This document shows positions 34,246 through 48,600 of a stretch of DNA of 64,000 bases, one piece after another. Under the pieces are notes generated by a model. The model made no database searches, had not been told where the DNA came from, and saw nothing but the letters and a program-made list of their open reading frames with translations. This DNA comes from Strix aluco. Its lineage: Eukaryota; Chordata; Aves; Strigiformes; Strigidae. The DNA is taken from NCBI RefSeq assembly GCF_031877795.1, contig NC_133938.1, positions 18,212,920 to 18,276,919 of the forward strand, given 5' to 3'. How positions within the stretch are numbered: position 1 is the stretch's first letter; each line of letters opens with the position of its first letter. The translations under genes were made by a program, and so were the position numbers.

Positions 34246-37203
34246 AAAGTGTCTGTAGTTAAGTATTTAAAGTATTTGCCCATGCTGACTACCAGATTGG
34301 TTTCAAATCAAATCTTCATTGATATTATGATTGAAATTATTTAAAGTTTGTAGTTGCATCTTGGTGACTCATGTTATTTATTGTTGATTTTTGATGTATT
34401 CAGACTCCACCTACCGGGACAGATAAGCACTTTAGCCTTTATAGTGTGCCTAGGGGAAGCATGCTTTCAGTTTATTTACATGCTGTGTACTGTTGTCTAT
34501 CTTAGAAATTGTATGTAAGTACACTTGTGTTTTTCCACAGTTCCTTCTAACTAAGCTTTTGACTAATGAGAACTGGAAATATCTGATTTAACTATGTCTA
34601 AGTACAGCTAAGTAATTTGCACAATTTTTCCCTAAATGTGGTAACTTAACAGAAGTAACTTTACAATGTCTTGTGGTCATTATGGGGAAATTTTTTCAAA
34701 ATCTCATCATATATGTAATTGTGCACACTTCTGTTGGAGGACCTTTGTGTTAATTTGTAGCCATCACTGTATACAGGTGGTATAAGCAGAGAGTGGACAG
34801 AGGTTAGATAGAATTAAAATACTTCTAATCTCAAATGCCAACCAATTTGGTTTTTTAGTGATCTGTTGTAGAACTGGGGAAAGTGTACAAATATTACAGA
34901 GGAATACTTGATTTAGATATTAGTCCACCAGAAAGTCTAGTAGCAGTCAACTCTGAAGAATACTGTGTATTGTAGTCATTTATGTGTTGCCTTTTAGTGT
35001 GGCTTGGAGAGTAGAAAATACAACATTGTGAGGAAAGAGGAAACTGAGTTTGGTGCCTTGACCTTTTGTTTTCTATGTGGCTTATATTTTTCCATTTAAA
35101 AAAATCAGCATGATTTTAAAAAATCAGCATTGTTATACCTTTAAGTGGGTTAGCTTGGAACTAAAACTTAGCATAGGTTGATTGAAAAATTTGTTGAGAC
35201 TCCAGCTGTTCGTACAGTATCTCTTTTGGATGTGTAAGCTTAAAACAAGTACTTTCTAGATCTCTAAGCACTCATTCTTCTGTTCTCCATCTCAAGGCTA
35301 AGATTAAGATTCATATTTGCATTACTTTTAAGGTGTAATCTCCCCTTCTGCCTTACAAGCTAGTCACTCAACTATTTATGTGTTCTGTTTGTAGATCTCT
35401 TGCCCTACAAGAGGAAGATGCTGATCTCTTCCCAGACAACAGGAACTGTGTCAGTGTTCTAGAAACTGGCGAGAGCTTTAGCCTGAGAACTTGTTTGCAG
35501 TAGTTAAGAGAACTGAGATGCTGCCCAAATTTCTGCACGTGGTGGGTTTTTTGTCTTTGTCTATGGCTCCTTTACTAGTTGGAGAGAATTAAGTTGCTTC
35601 TGAGTAGCTAAAATAAGGTGTTCTACCTAAGATCTTGGTACTTTATTTCCATTGGTGTAGTCATTTTATCCTTAGGATCTTTGAACTCTAAGCATTCTTA
35701 ACTTCACTGGTAATCTAAAATACGTACTACTTCTGTATACTGACAGTTCTCACCTGTAAAGTCTGTTGATAGTTTAAACTTAAATGACAGGTTGGGGGGG
35801 AGGGCAAATGCTGGTTACCCTTTTCTGTAGGCTTAGAAGGAGCTTTTAATTGAGTCCCTGGGTCCCTTTTGTAGCTAACGTAGGAAATTAATTTAATTTG
35901 ATGAAACATCAGTAACAAAGTATAATTTCAGAAGGAATGATGGCTGCTGGTTCCAGATGACACAGATTCCTGGTAAACTGTGGCCTGCCCCACCATCCCC
36001 AAACTGAGTGGGGATTGCATTTGTTTGTTTCAGAATCTCAGAAATAAAGACCACAGTTCTAGCAGTTCTGGATGATGGTACCTGCTGGAATATACAGGTG
36101 TATTTATTTACACATCCCTGCTAAGTGGCCTTTCCAGTTTCCTTTGCATTCACCAAAGACTAGCTATGTGCTGTCAACTTCCTGACTGTTTATAAATGTT
36201 GGTTGCAGTAACATATGCCTCTTGCTAAATACCAAGAACCTTCTTGGAATTTTGACTATACCGAGTGATACAGTTTATAAAACCACAGACAATTTGGGAG
36301 CATAGTTGTATCCTGCATGCCTAAAGACCAGGTTAACTAAACAAAAGATCGGTGTAAAACTGGACTTGAAATGTATTTGTTGATGGTTCACGCTCCAGAT
36401 GATGACTGGTAACTAATGGTGTTTCTTGGAGAGTCAATTGATTAGGGAAAAGCAATTAGATGGAGTTTAGACAGCTGGTGGGTATAGGTCCTACCCTGGA
36501 ACCAGTATTGAAATGTTTGACAAGGAATTTTACAGTTGTTAAAAAGTGGCATCAGGTGATGTTAAGTATTTCAGGATGTTTAAAAACATCTGTTGGGGAA
36601 TAAAAAAGGCTGTCCTAGATACTGCTCTAATCCTGTTCCAGTGCATGAGCTGTAGAACTCTTTAGTGTCTTGAGTGGAATCAACAGAGAATGTGTGGTAC
36701 CCTGATCTAAGTAGCCAAGATTGCATGGAATGTTTCAGGTGAGGATTTATTTTGCACAAGAATTGCAAGGATTTGACTTTCACAGTGATAATAATGTTAT
36801 TTCATTTCTGTTGGAAACACCTTTTTTATCTTTTACAGGACACTGCTTAGTGGTGTGTTGGTTCATAGTTGTGCTGAAGAAATACATGCAAATCATTTAA
36901 TGCTCTAACTACCTCTTTCTGGAGCTAGAAATTAAATCTTTTTGCTATGAGAAATGTTGAAAAAATATTCTGTGGTTTTTTGTTTGTATGTTTTTTGTTT
37001 AGGGTTGAACTTGCAAGGTAGGGAGTATATATAGTACAGTACAAAGACATAGGGGTACTAATCCTTGCAATGTACACATGCTGCTAACTACCATATGTGT
37101 GTGTTATGTGTACTGCAGCCCAAATGCACTAGGCTTTTAATACACAGTTATTTTTTGCTACACAGTATAACTGTAGAATGATTAGCATCACATGCATGTA
37201 GTA

Positions 37204-37466
37204 TTTGGCTTGTTTTCATGCTACGCAAAGGATTGAAATCTTGAAATAAGCCTGTAGATTCTCTTGCTTTGGTGCTTCCTGTATTGCTTACAGTTAAAAA
37301 TAAATTAAATCAGTTTTCAGCTTGCTGAAATATTGTAATATCTGGCTTGTTCTCATGTGATGCGGAGGATTGAAATCTTGAAATGAGCCTGTAGATTCTC
37401 TTGTTTTGGCTTTTCCTGTATTGCTTACAGCTAAGAATAAATTAGTTTTCAGCTTGCTGAAATATT
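37204..37466. repeat. Tandem duplication, two copies of about 130 bp
   Basis: Copy 1 runs about 37204-37334 and copy 2 about 37341-37466. Shared blocks include ggattgaaatcttgaaat, cctgtagattctcttg, tgtattgcttacag and agcttgctgaaatatt. Copy 2 lacks about six bases near its end. Confidence 0.93.
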
Positions 37467-39262
37467 AACTATAAATTTTCTTGCTGTCTTCTGCTAACAG
37501 ACTTCTACCAAAAAAATCAAGCTCTTCTTTAAATGCCAATCTAATCTTCCAGTATTTTTGAGATGTTGGAATGCCTCCTGCTCTTTTTAAGCACCACTAA
37601 AATAGAGTATCCAGACTTTTTCTTCAGTTGGTTATCCGTCCACTAAACGAAGTTCTCGCCCACTCAACTTTTAGGATTTTAGGGAGAAATTTATTGTAAG
37701 GAGTGCCCATAACCATCAGAGAGTTGGGTCTCTCCTAGATGCTTCCTCCCAGCTTAAAAAAAGGAAAGGCTTGGAAAGTCCCACATCCTCTTGGGTCTTT
37801 GGCCTGCAGTGAAGTCCCTCAAATCACGTGAGAGGGCTGAAATTTTACATCAGGTTTGTTAGCAATGAAGGCTTGTTCTGAGTTAAGTATAAAAATGAAT
37901 AATGTATCTGTTTAATTTGTTTTTAAGGTAATTTCTAAAATTTTCCTACATTTTTAGGCTTACAATACTGTAGTTGCTTTTAAAATAACTATAACTGTAC
38001 TAAGTCCTGCAGCTCAATTCAACTGTCTTTAAACAGATTTGACTGGTTTTAAATACAGCCAGCCAATGAATAAGCCTTTCTGTATAAATAAAAATGTGTA
38101 TAAACTAAAGTCCAACATCTAAAACAAAAGAGCTTCTGATCTTATTCTACAAATCTAAGCTTTCCTCATCCCATCCTTTGGTACTTCAAAGCTGATGCCC
38201 ACAGGAAAAGGAATAAATACCTAGAGGGTGAACTGGAGCATCAAAATCTGCTGAGGCAAAAACATGAAAGAGAAGGCTTCTTAACAAGACCCCAAGACCC
38301 CCTACTATACTGTGATTCTGATTTAAAACAAAGTTCTGCCTGTATGCAGACGTATGGTGTTTTTTTTTCAGGATTGAAGAATACTAGGTGCTATGGGAGA
38401 ACAAGGAATAAATACCCTGCTTGCTTTTGTGGTCCCCTTCAGGTCAAACATTTGAGTCTTTGCACCAAATGTGCCTGTTTTTTTTATGGAGACTTGCCAT
38501 CCTCACTCCTCTTTACCCCATACATCTTCCTTGTGGACTGTAGAACATGTGTATTCCAAACTGTGTCTGTGTTGGTAGGGTTCTCTATATGCCCAAAGCT
38601 GTGAAGGTAAGTCAAGAACGGTAGGAGCTTTTGTGGGATCCCAAAAAAGCTAAGAATGGATAATATGGTGGCAGAAGGAATGCATATATTGTGAATAAGC
38701 ACTTTAAAGTGAGCATTTGTCAAAGGTTAAGAGCAGAACAGCTGTATGGACTTAGGAAGAGAGCCACACATGTCTATGTGCTCCATTTAAGAAAGAACAT
38801 CTTGGTCAATGTACAATACTCTTCAATCTTCTCACTTCAGAAAGGTCATAGGATAAGATGTCCTTCATCACCAGCTAGTAACATTGTGGTTCAGATCGTT
38901 TTATTTTCTTATTAGTCTATAAAGTTGCTGTATCATTAAACCATCGATCGGTAATGTTCCTTCAAGAGTACCTGTAAATCACTCTTCCTCTTTTCACACA
39001 GAGATGACTGAAACATGTTGGAGCCTGTTTGAATTTCCCAGAACATAGTGAAGATAAGTGTGTAGTTACTGCACATGTGGCAGTGGGACAATTTACAGTT
39101 GCCTTAAGATCTAAATGTGCTTTATATTGTCTGAATATTTTACTCTGTGTTAAAGGCATCCATCTGGAAGCTAATTACTGAGGGATAGGACACTGATATC
39201 AGATCAGCAGTTTGTTTAGGATGCAGTCAGTTTACTTGGAGTACAGTGACATACTCTGTTAA

Positions 39263-39305
39263 GATTTATAGGGCTGGAGAGGACCATGATTGTGTAGTCA
39301 CCTAG
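39263..39305 (-). mobile_element. Possible ancient CR1-like 3' remnant
   Basis: The segment gatttatagggctggagagg followed by accatgattgtgtagtca resembles the 3' end of old reptile CR1 elements in reverse orientation. It is short and diverged; recognition is from memory. Confidence 0.3.
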
Positions 39306-39585
39306 CTAATGTCAGCTGTGTTTTGCTTGCTGATCAAACATCTTTTTGTTGGGCTAGAATATGTATTTTAGAAAGCTAATTTATTTTAACTTATTATTCA
39401 GACAAGGGCGAATCTTACACAATCTCTTCCACATTTTATTTTAGAAGCCTGAAACTGATTTCAACAGTATAGTATGGGGCTCCATATGGCATTGCCCTTA
39501 TTTTCAGCCTTTGTGTCTATTTCTGTAACTTTTTGTTTGTTAGTGATAAATAACACACTTGTTAAATGCCATAGTAAACAAAAAA

Positions 39586-39600
39586 GGGGGGGGGGGGGGG
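39586..39600 (+). repeat. G15 homopolymer
   Basis: Fifteen consecutive G after an A-rich stretch, continuing into cagggaaagg. Its length is likely variable or uncertain in the assembly. Confidence 0.9.
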
Positions 39601-42600
39601 CAGGGAAAGGAACAGTCTTATTGACTACTAAGCAATCTGTGATGCTACAGGAACATCTCCTCCCATGGGTGAAACTAGTCTGGCAGAGACCTCAGCTCTC
39701 ATAACTTTATAAAACATAGGTTTCTCACCACGTGTCTCTTATGTGTTTTCCTTTGGGAAAAGTGAATAGTCAGTTCAGGTGTTGTGAAGCTAAGTCAATG
39801 TTCAAGAAGTGCAGTTGTCTGTGGAGGGAAGGAGTTTTCCAGTTTAATTATTGGTAGTATTGATTTGTGGAGTTCAGCACTGGACAGATGTAGTTGACTT
39901 CCTTAGTTGTGAAGGCTTGTCTAGTAAAAAGTATGGTGCCCTTCCAAGAAGGAGAGATGCTTTGTCTTGTGTTGTGCTAGTTCTGTATGTGGAAATGCAC
40001 AGAATGTGAGGTGGGGTCAAGCAGGGCTGAAGGTCTTACAGTATTACTCCTTAGAGCTTATTGTCCAGTCCTACTCTCCATAGGTATCATGGGGGCTACT
40101 AAAGTCATTGGGATGGAGTAATGTCTATGGCCTATCCCTCTTCTTGCCCTGCAGACATCTGCTGAGTGTCTAGAACAGATAGGCAGATGTTGTATTTCTC
40201 CCTAGGTTTCTTTAGGACTATGTATAGGAGTTAAGGTCAGATCAGGTTGCAGGCCAATGTTGTAGCAGTTCCTAGTGAAAAGACTACGCAGGATCTCTGG
40301 AGTGTCCCAGTTCTGAATCTGACTGAACAACCTCTTGGTAAAACACGACTGTTGTGTGAAATGGGTGTATATATAAAGGACTGGGCACACAAGCCTTCCT
40401 ACTTGTGTGTCCAGTCCTTAAATACTAAGTTATAAATTTTTCAGTGAAGGATTTAATTCTGCCACTGAAATTACTTTGCACCGTTTTGAAGACTGTCAAT
40501 AGCATGATGTTAAATAATGTCCTAAGTGTTTTTTATGTACAGCGGCAATTATAATTTAAAAAATATACCTCATTTCATCTACTGCTTGTCTGAAGGTAAA
40601 ACATTCTGTAGGCTGTACTGTTACAGTGCGCAGCAGTCCTAATGCTGGAGTTCTCAACCCACCGTGTACCAAGGGGTTAATTTGTTTCCATCACTGGGGA
40701 TTTGAATTGCTCGTCAGTGCTGAGGTCACTGTCACTGTTAAATGACAGATGTCTTTCTGAAAATCCCTTGCATCTTTCCTTGTGATGTAAAGTTCAGTGA
40801 CTGCAATAACAGGGTGTTGTTCTTTAATAACTGTTAAATTTATTCTTTAGAGAATTTACAAAGATGTCCTATTGCTCTGGGAGAGCTCCCTTGACGCCGA
40901 ACTCTGCATTTTCTTTTTGCATAATGCCTACAGATTTAGAGCCACTGTACTCCCAGTTGTATAGCTTCTGTATCCCTTGTTCAGTGCTGCTGAAATACTC
41001 GTAAATCTCCTTTCTTCTAGTGGCTTTGTGCAGCAGCTGGGGTATGACAATAAGGTCCCTGATCTATAATTCCAGACAGCCCCTGAGGGTGAACAGATCG
41101 ACCAATCCTCATCCCCAACGTAAGCCCAGGGAACTCACTGTCCCTGGGAGGTAGTCGTCTAATGCTTTCTATTTGTATTCTGCATGAAACTCTTCTTGAT
41201 GCTGGACTGTTGTTCACTTAGAGAATTACCCAGTGCACAGTATATAAACTCCCACTAGAGATTGAATGCATGTAAATAAAGCATGCCTTAAGTCTAGCAT
41301 AATGTAACCTTAAGTGAGAAGAAATAGACTCAATCTAAGCATCTCGTAAGGCTACATTCACTGCTCAGATCTGCACAATGTAGTCACAATCTGCATTTCT
41401 GTGTCACATGGATAAGAGGTAAGGAGGACAGCTGTATAGGTTTTCTAATTCCAGGGATTTACTGACTTTTTATTGAACTCTATGAGAATACAACACTGAC
41501 TTTTTAAAATAACAGCTGTTTTCTAAATACTCTTGTGAAATAGCAGCATTCACATTGTAACAGGAAAGGACATAGTTTGACAAATGTGATTGATTGATTG
41601 ACCTTTATGCTACACATGCTTCATGAAGATGTTACTTGGTGTTTGCACACCACCCAAAAGCCTGGCAGGCATTTCAGAGTACAGACAGAAGATGATCCCT
41701 ATCCTACAGCCTTTGCAATCTTCTTATAATCTCTAGCTATATTCACTTCAACTGTATTATTTTTGCAACTTTCATGTCTGTATAGCAGCATTGACGTGTA
41801 TTTTAACTATAAATTATTTAGAAAGGATCTGCTTGAAAGCTGATACTCATTTTCTCATAAACCTCCATCATCTGTTTTAAACCTTGAGATTAATGAAGTG
41901 TAATGGGCTATTTTTAAATGCAAGGTGTTACGCATATGTTATCAGCCTTCGGTTACACTTGGCTTATCCAAGCAGTTTTAGTGCTGGCACAGTTGTCAGA
42001 CTAACTTTATTTTCTGCATCAGCTTTAAAGGAGATTAAACTGCTTAAGTTTAGTGATTTGCTATTTGCTGGAAAAACATATTCAGTATACGGAAAACAAC
42101 AGTTGCATGTTTGGTAAAAGTAGTATGCTCTGTGCTAAGTCCCCAGTGCATCGAGGCCAATGGCAAAGTTTCCATTGACAGCAGCACCCAGCCTGTTTTA
42201 ATAAGATCAAGTGTTGGACACTTCATCAACACTACTCTTATAAAACTGGTAGTTCTTCTGATATTATAAAAATACAATTCCATACATGCTCTGTGAAAGT
42301 TAATCCATAAAGAAAAGATGGAACCTTAATGGAACAAAACCATTCTACTTTTCATGTGTATTTTCACATTAGTTTCTTGTGCATATTTTTAAGAACTGAT
42401 AGTCTTCTCTCCAGCTCCTCCAGAAAGGTAACAGGACACTGGTCTGTCAGAAGAAACAAGAATATCTAGCTTAGAGGACAAACCAAGGGAAATTCAGAGT
42501 CATGTTGACTTGTGTTTCAGTCTTATTTGTAAAGATGGCTCTACATCTATGGCCTTTAGCCTATCCTTTCTCAGATGGGAATTCAGGAAGGCAGAGAGAA

Positions 42601-45600
42601 AATCCTGATAAAGTTTAAGTGTCTCTGTCCACAGAGACTCTATTTTTTATTTTAAACAAAGATTCAGTTGCCCAAATTGAATATGGAAGTGTATAAATTC
42701 ATCCCTAATAAACTTTAATTTGTACTGAGTTAAAGATTATTAAACTTCAGTAGGCTGTTTGAATTAAGGTGGGTTTTGTTATCAGATGATCTAAATTAGT
42801 TTCAAGCTCTGAAAGTAAACGTAAAATAATCATTGTCTTTTTAGTCTTCCTTAATTGCAGCAAAACTTGGCAAGCACGAAGTCCTAGTGAATGTAAGAAC
42901 ATGTATATAAAACAGTTCAGAGCACGCAAGGTTCTGTGCCAGCGCACGGTGGTTTGCTAATTACTTTTGCATGAAAGCTAATCACTCTGCTTGTTGAGAA
43001 GATGGACACTAGTAGGTTTACGATATTTATGTAAGTGTATGATGTAATTAATGTGTTGTTGGTTAGCTAAAATGAATTTTATGTCAACATTAATTTGTTT
43101 TATCCGTGCTGCTCTCAAGAGGCTCCTTTTAGCTGGATATTCATGACAATATGATTTTTGGGACATTAACTATAGCCAAAATAAGGAAAAACCTTCAGCA
43201 GACAGAACTAGGTTGCTTCCATTTCACAGATTTTTCAAACAATCTGATTTTGATTTTGTGTTTCTTGCAAAAATGTTCACAAAGACTTTATGAAACTAAT
43301 TTAATAACATTCTAAACATTTTTATGGTTCAGATTGATTTTTAAAAAAGTCAACAAGCATTTCAAAATGAGATGTTTCAAATGTAAAATATCAGGTAACA
43401 CAGGAAGTTTCAAATGTAGTAGGATTTTTTGTGAAAGCTTTGCTCTTGTGAAGAGGCATTCTTTCAAGCAGAAACCAACAGCTTCCTGCTTTATGGAAAT
43501 TGTGGCTGTCAGAATGTGAATTTTGCTTGATGTTTTTCTGCATGCTGTAGCCCTTACTACTACTTCTCATCCATGTCATAAATATTTACCAAATTTCCCT
43601 GGAAGTATGCTTAAGGAACATGGCAAAATCAGAGGCAGCTAAATTCTGCATCTTTGATAGGATATTATCTTTTCACTTCCTCTTTTACTCTATTCAGAAT
43701 CTTTTTTGTCTCGAGCCTGTGGAGGGTACTATAGTGGTACCCCTATTGTGGTAATCATTCTTTCTACATACTAGCTGTGTTTAAGCAAATGTTAATTCTT
43801 AGGTTGATGTCAGTACTGTAAATCAAGATCAACTTATTTTCTCTTCTGCCTCTCTGATTCCTTCCCCTGTCACATTTCTTTTACTGCTTATGGTCTCCAA
43901 TTTCTCATCAAAGTGGTATGGGTATTTTATACAGCAGTGACTTCTTCTCCCCCTCCCCCCAGTTGTTCATTCACTATTTTTTTCAACCTTTGAATCAATG
44001 ATAAATGTTGCTGGAAGTGGAAGTGTGAACAGAGAGGCAAGTATTAATCTTTGAAACAGCATACAAAAGGAGTTATCCATTCTTCAGCTCCTCAAACTTT
44101 TCTTAAACTTTTTTCCCAGTATTTTTAATGTAGAGACTGCATTTAAATCCAGATGCAATTACATTACTGAACACATAAGCCCAAACAGATCCAACTTCAG
44201 CGTACCTTTCATATTACAGAAACTAAAGTGCCTGAGATTTTAAGTGACTAAAAGACACTCAAAATGCAAAACAAGAATGCAAAGTTGCATGAATGAGCAG
44301 TTTCATTTTTATTTCAGACCTCTGCTCACTTCCTGTAAGATATTTTCAACTGTTTAGTTCCTGGGACCCATATTGTCTTTCAAAATGGAGCTTGGCCATA
44401 ACTACTTTCTTCCAAGATTATTGTGGAGTTGTTTTTCATAACCCTAATTATAAGGGGCTTGATTTTTATTTTATCCTAAGTTTAAGTCAATGTCCATATT
44501 TTGTAAAATTATTTTGGACTTTATCGGCAGACTGTCATAGAACCAAGCTAATTAGCCTTTTTTAACATTACAGTAGAAGTATACAAATGCAGAATGTTTG
44601 TAAGATGTTTCTCTAGTGATATTCCCTAGCAATATTACACTTTTAGTTTTGTTGAAGTTGCATGATGGATTACAGTTGCGATGATACTACTATAAAATCC
44701 TTAACTGTGTTCATAAAACTTACTGTGTTTGTTCCTTTCTGAGTGGGTCAGAAAAAAATCATACTCCCCTCACAGGAGAACAGACTTCAGGTTGCTCCGA
44801 TTCTATCAGTGGAGGTAAAATACTTCCTTAAAATCATAGCGGTTAGGTCCTTTGCATTGACCTCTAAATTTGGAGAGCTTCAGTGGGTTGGGGAAGGAAT
44901 ACTTCAAAGAGTTTTTGTTCTGGTACTTCTAGTTTCTTTGTTTGACTGCTATTTGGGAGTACTGGTACTTAACAAAACCCCAAAACAAACAAGAAAACAC
45001 CAAAACCCAAAAACCTTGAATAAATGGTAGTATGAGAGGAAAGTATTGCTCTAGAAGTAACTTAATAGGGGTCAAGGGTTCTCTGCTTGTATTTAGATCT
45101 TCAAAGACTTCTGATGTCTTGTAGAAATTCATTTAGTAGTAGTTAAACTTCTCACTTGGATCAGGAAGTTATAAAAGTTCATAAAGCAGCTGAAAGTATT
45201 TTGAGATTCCAAGAGAGAGCCTACCACAGAATCACATATTCTGTTGCTACCATGACTTTAATAACCCCAGGACTTCTGTTTAAATAAAGTGCGTACTCTG
45301 TACCTGTGTTCTTCTGTTGAAGATGCTTTAATTTAATTCATTTTCCATGAGCAAAAGACGTGCTTGTTCAGTGTTTCAGTCCTTGTATATCTCCACAGTT
45401 TCCATTCAAAAGTTATTTTGTGGCATGTGGAATTAATCTGATTTTTCAGTTCCTTTTGAAAGCCTTGCTTGCCTTTTTTCTTTTTTTTTCTAGGAATTTC
45501 ACAAAAAAATGAGTTGTTTTGTTGTTCTTTAAAACAAACTCAAGATTAAAAAAAACCCCAACAAAGTCTCAGTTGCCAGGTCTGTCTGGCACTCTGTCTT

Positions 45601-48600
45601 AAGGCTTTATAATGGAGCCCACTGGTATAGTTTTTGTGCAGCAGCGTGGTCAATAAAATGAGATCCCAAGTGAATTTCTTGGAAGGCTTTTTATCCTCTA
45701 CGGTGGTAGGCAGCAGAGCCTGGTGTAATCCTGAGATGATCAGTGTTGATTCGTTAGCTTTGCCAGGGAGTAGAACTTAGACCATGACTGAGAAAAGGCC
45801 TTCTCGCTCCCTCTTGCTTTCCGAATAGCGTATGCTCTTCTTATGTCTTTATAAGCTGCCCAGAGCATGAGCTGTCTGTCTTCCTGCCAAGCTTCTCAGA
45901 AGTTTTGCTGTTAACCCTAACAAAAGATAACTTTTTATCTCCATGCAGATTCCTTGATTTTAATAACAGTCAGATCTGAAAGATTGTTAATGTTACTGGA
46001 GTAAAACATTTTGGAACAACCATCAATGGGTTCTCCTTCTGTGTGAAGGAGGGCTTTTGTCAGAAAAGTAAATCAAGGGTATGTCTAAAAAGGTATAACA
46101 TCTTGTTTTACTTCATACTGGCTTTCAAATAGTAGAAATAACAAAGTGGATCTTGCTTGTGTGTTTATATTCCCTAGATTCAAACACTTCATTATGTTTT
46201 AAAGTTAATGCCGTACTCTAGATGTTTGACCTGGTGTGCTGTAGTGTGTGGTACAAGTAGCCTGAGTAATTGCCTTATTTTAGGACTTCATTAAAGTGCA
46301 GTAGACCTTCATTGTATTCCATGTATGTCTCGTTTTGACTAATGGCTTCAGTTACCAAAAGGTGAGTTGGGCAGGGGGTGGAAAGTGTGCTTAGCTTTTA
46401 ATTTCATATAAGCAAATGTTGGCTTATCCTGTTTGTTTTTAACCATCATGGTATTAAGGACAGTGTGTCAGTCTCCCTGTTTGATAGAACTGGGGACATG
46501 GGAGGTATTCATTGGAAGGTCTTAGTGCACTTCAATGAGAGGGGAAGGTGGATAGGCTACTGAGGATTAAGGTTTAATTAAGTGGGCATGAAGGTTTAAA
46601 AGGTTTAAAAAGGAGGGCTAAAACTGTTGCCATCTAAATTAACAGTGTTTGACTTGAATGCTGTAATGATTGTGCTGATTCTCTGGTCACAAGTGTTTAG
46701 CACAAACGCAGTTTGGATATCTGATGGAAGAAGGAAAGGGAGGTTTTCTTTTGTTTCAGTGATTTTGGTCATAGATGTTCATCACTTTTTAGTGCAACAG
46801 AAAGAAAATCTACTGAACCAGGGGCTCAGACTGATTCCTTCTGGGTTTTTTTTGCCTTTCATAACAGAGCAAAACCCAGAATGTTTGATATAGGCTGTTA
46901 TGAATGTGAGAATATAGGCTGTAAGAGGAAACGGTCTGTGTACCACTGTGAGAGAACGCAGAGGTAGAAATGTGGCTGTTGTCCTGCATGTGCTGAACAC
47001 AATACTTGGCAGAAAAGAAAGAGTGGCTTTGGCCTGGGGGAAGCTATGCTGGTAGCCCTAGTAATGGATGATTAAATGAGTGATTTTGGGGACAGTGACT
47101 TCCAGCTGAATATAATTAAAAGCCTTTAGCAATCATTCTTCCCACAATGATTGTGCATTCTATGTTTAATCATAAGCAAAAGAACTGGTTGGCTGGGTTT
47201 CTTGTATCTTCCAAATAGTTTTATAGGTTTCCCTCATTTAAACTCAGTAAGTGGGGACAATATTGGTGACTTTGATTTCCTGCTTGATCAAGACAGATTG
47301 TGTAATTGTACCTGAGTTCTGAGCTCTTTGGTATTCTGTGAAAAGTCTGGGACTTTGGACATAGTTCTCATTTTTCTGTCTTCTTCCACAGTCTGGAAAC
47401 TGACAAGTAGAGGGCAGCAAAGTTCTATTTTTTTATGTAAAGTTCAAACCATTTTTTATTGCAGTGTTTTTTATCACGCTAGATAATGATTATGTCAGTT
47501 TGATGCTTTGGTTGATGCTCTTTCTGAATGAATCAAAACTGATATAAAATTTTCAATTAAGGAAAAATATTTACTAAAATACAAGTAAATTTAAAAGAAC
47601 CTTGCCTGCAGTACAATTTATCTGGTTGTGAAGTAGCTGCAATACAGAAAATAATTTGCAAAACCAATTGAAGGACAGCTTTTCAACATCAGTAGTGAAA
47701 AACTTGTGCTAGTTAGCCACAATCTATAATTACAGACTATGTGCTGAATTGTATAAATGGAAGCAAAATGAAGTCACACACAGATACCTCCCACTTCAAT
47801 AAAGGATGAAAAAATGAAAAGGAGTCTTGCATGTGTGTCTGGATTGATTTTTGGATAAATGCCCCATCTTTGCTTTATTTATCTCACAATGTGAAATTAT
47901 TCATATTACTCAGGGGTGACACACTATTCTCCTGTGATTCCTTAAGTGGAGTTATGAAATGATGGCATTGAGTTTGAAATCAGTTACTCCTCCAGCATCA
48001 GTGCGTGAGCTGTAAACATTTCACAAGAGGAACAGAAGTGTTAAAGCAAAAGTGGAAGTTAATTCTTACGAATTCATCCAGAAGGGAATACCCCATGCAG
48101 TACTTTAGCCATTAATAATGAATGTTGATCATTAATGCAGAAAGTAGAATTTACTTCATTAAATGCATTGGAACATGTATTTTTATCTTTTAGAGTGATT
48201 GTAATGTTGTACTGTTTTCTGGTATTAGTATTGCCTTTTACTGTACAATGAGCACGCAGTGAGTTTAAGAGACAGTTTGAGCTCAAAGCCCTCGATTGAT
48301 AAGGAAGATCGGGGTCTGAAACTGGCAAGAGTCATGCTTTACTGTGACTTTATGATCTGAAACATATCTACCAAAAAAAGTCCCAAACCCATAAACCTCT
48401 ATTCAAATGTTCTGGCCCATATTCAGAGTTAACTTTCATATCATGTAGATTCACTGAAGATAGGGAATTGCATAGGTATGTAAGGACTTGCAGTGGCTCA
48501 CCGGCTCTGAAATGTTCAGGTTTTGTACAACCTAATTGAAGCTGTCAGATTAAGGGTAGTTCCTCAGTCTTGTCCTTTTTGCCCTCTGTATGCATACTTG

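Noticed and set aside
36043-36048. AATAAA as the main ZNF326 poly(A) site
   Set aside because: The signal at 34217 comes first and has a good downstream element; this one could only serve a longer isoform.
41589-41602. TGAT microsatellite
   Set aside because: Only about three to four units; too short to be notable.
45223-45245. accacagaatcacatattct as a CR1 end
   Set aside because: Only a few bases resemble CR1 tails and no body follows.
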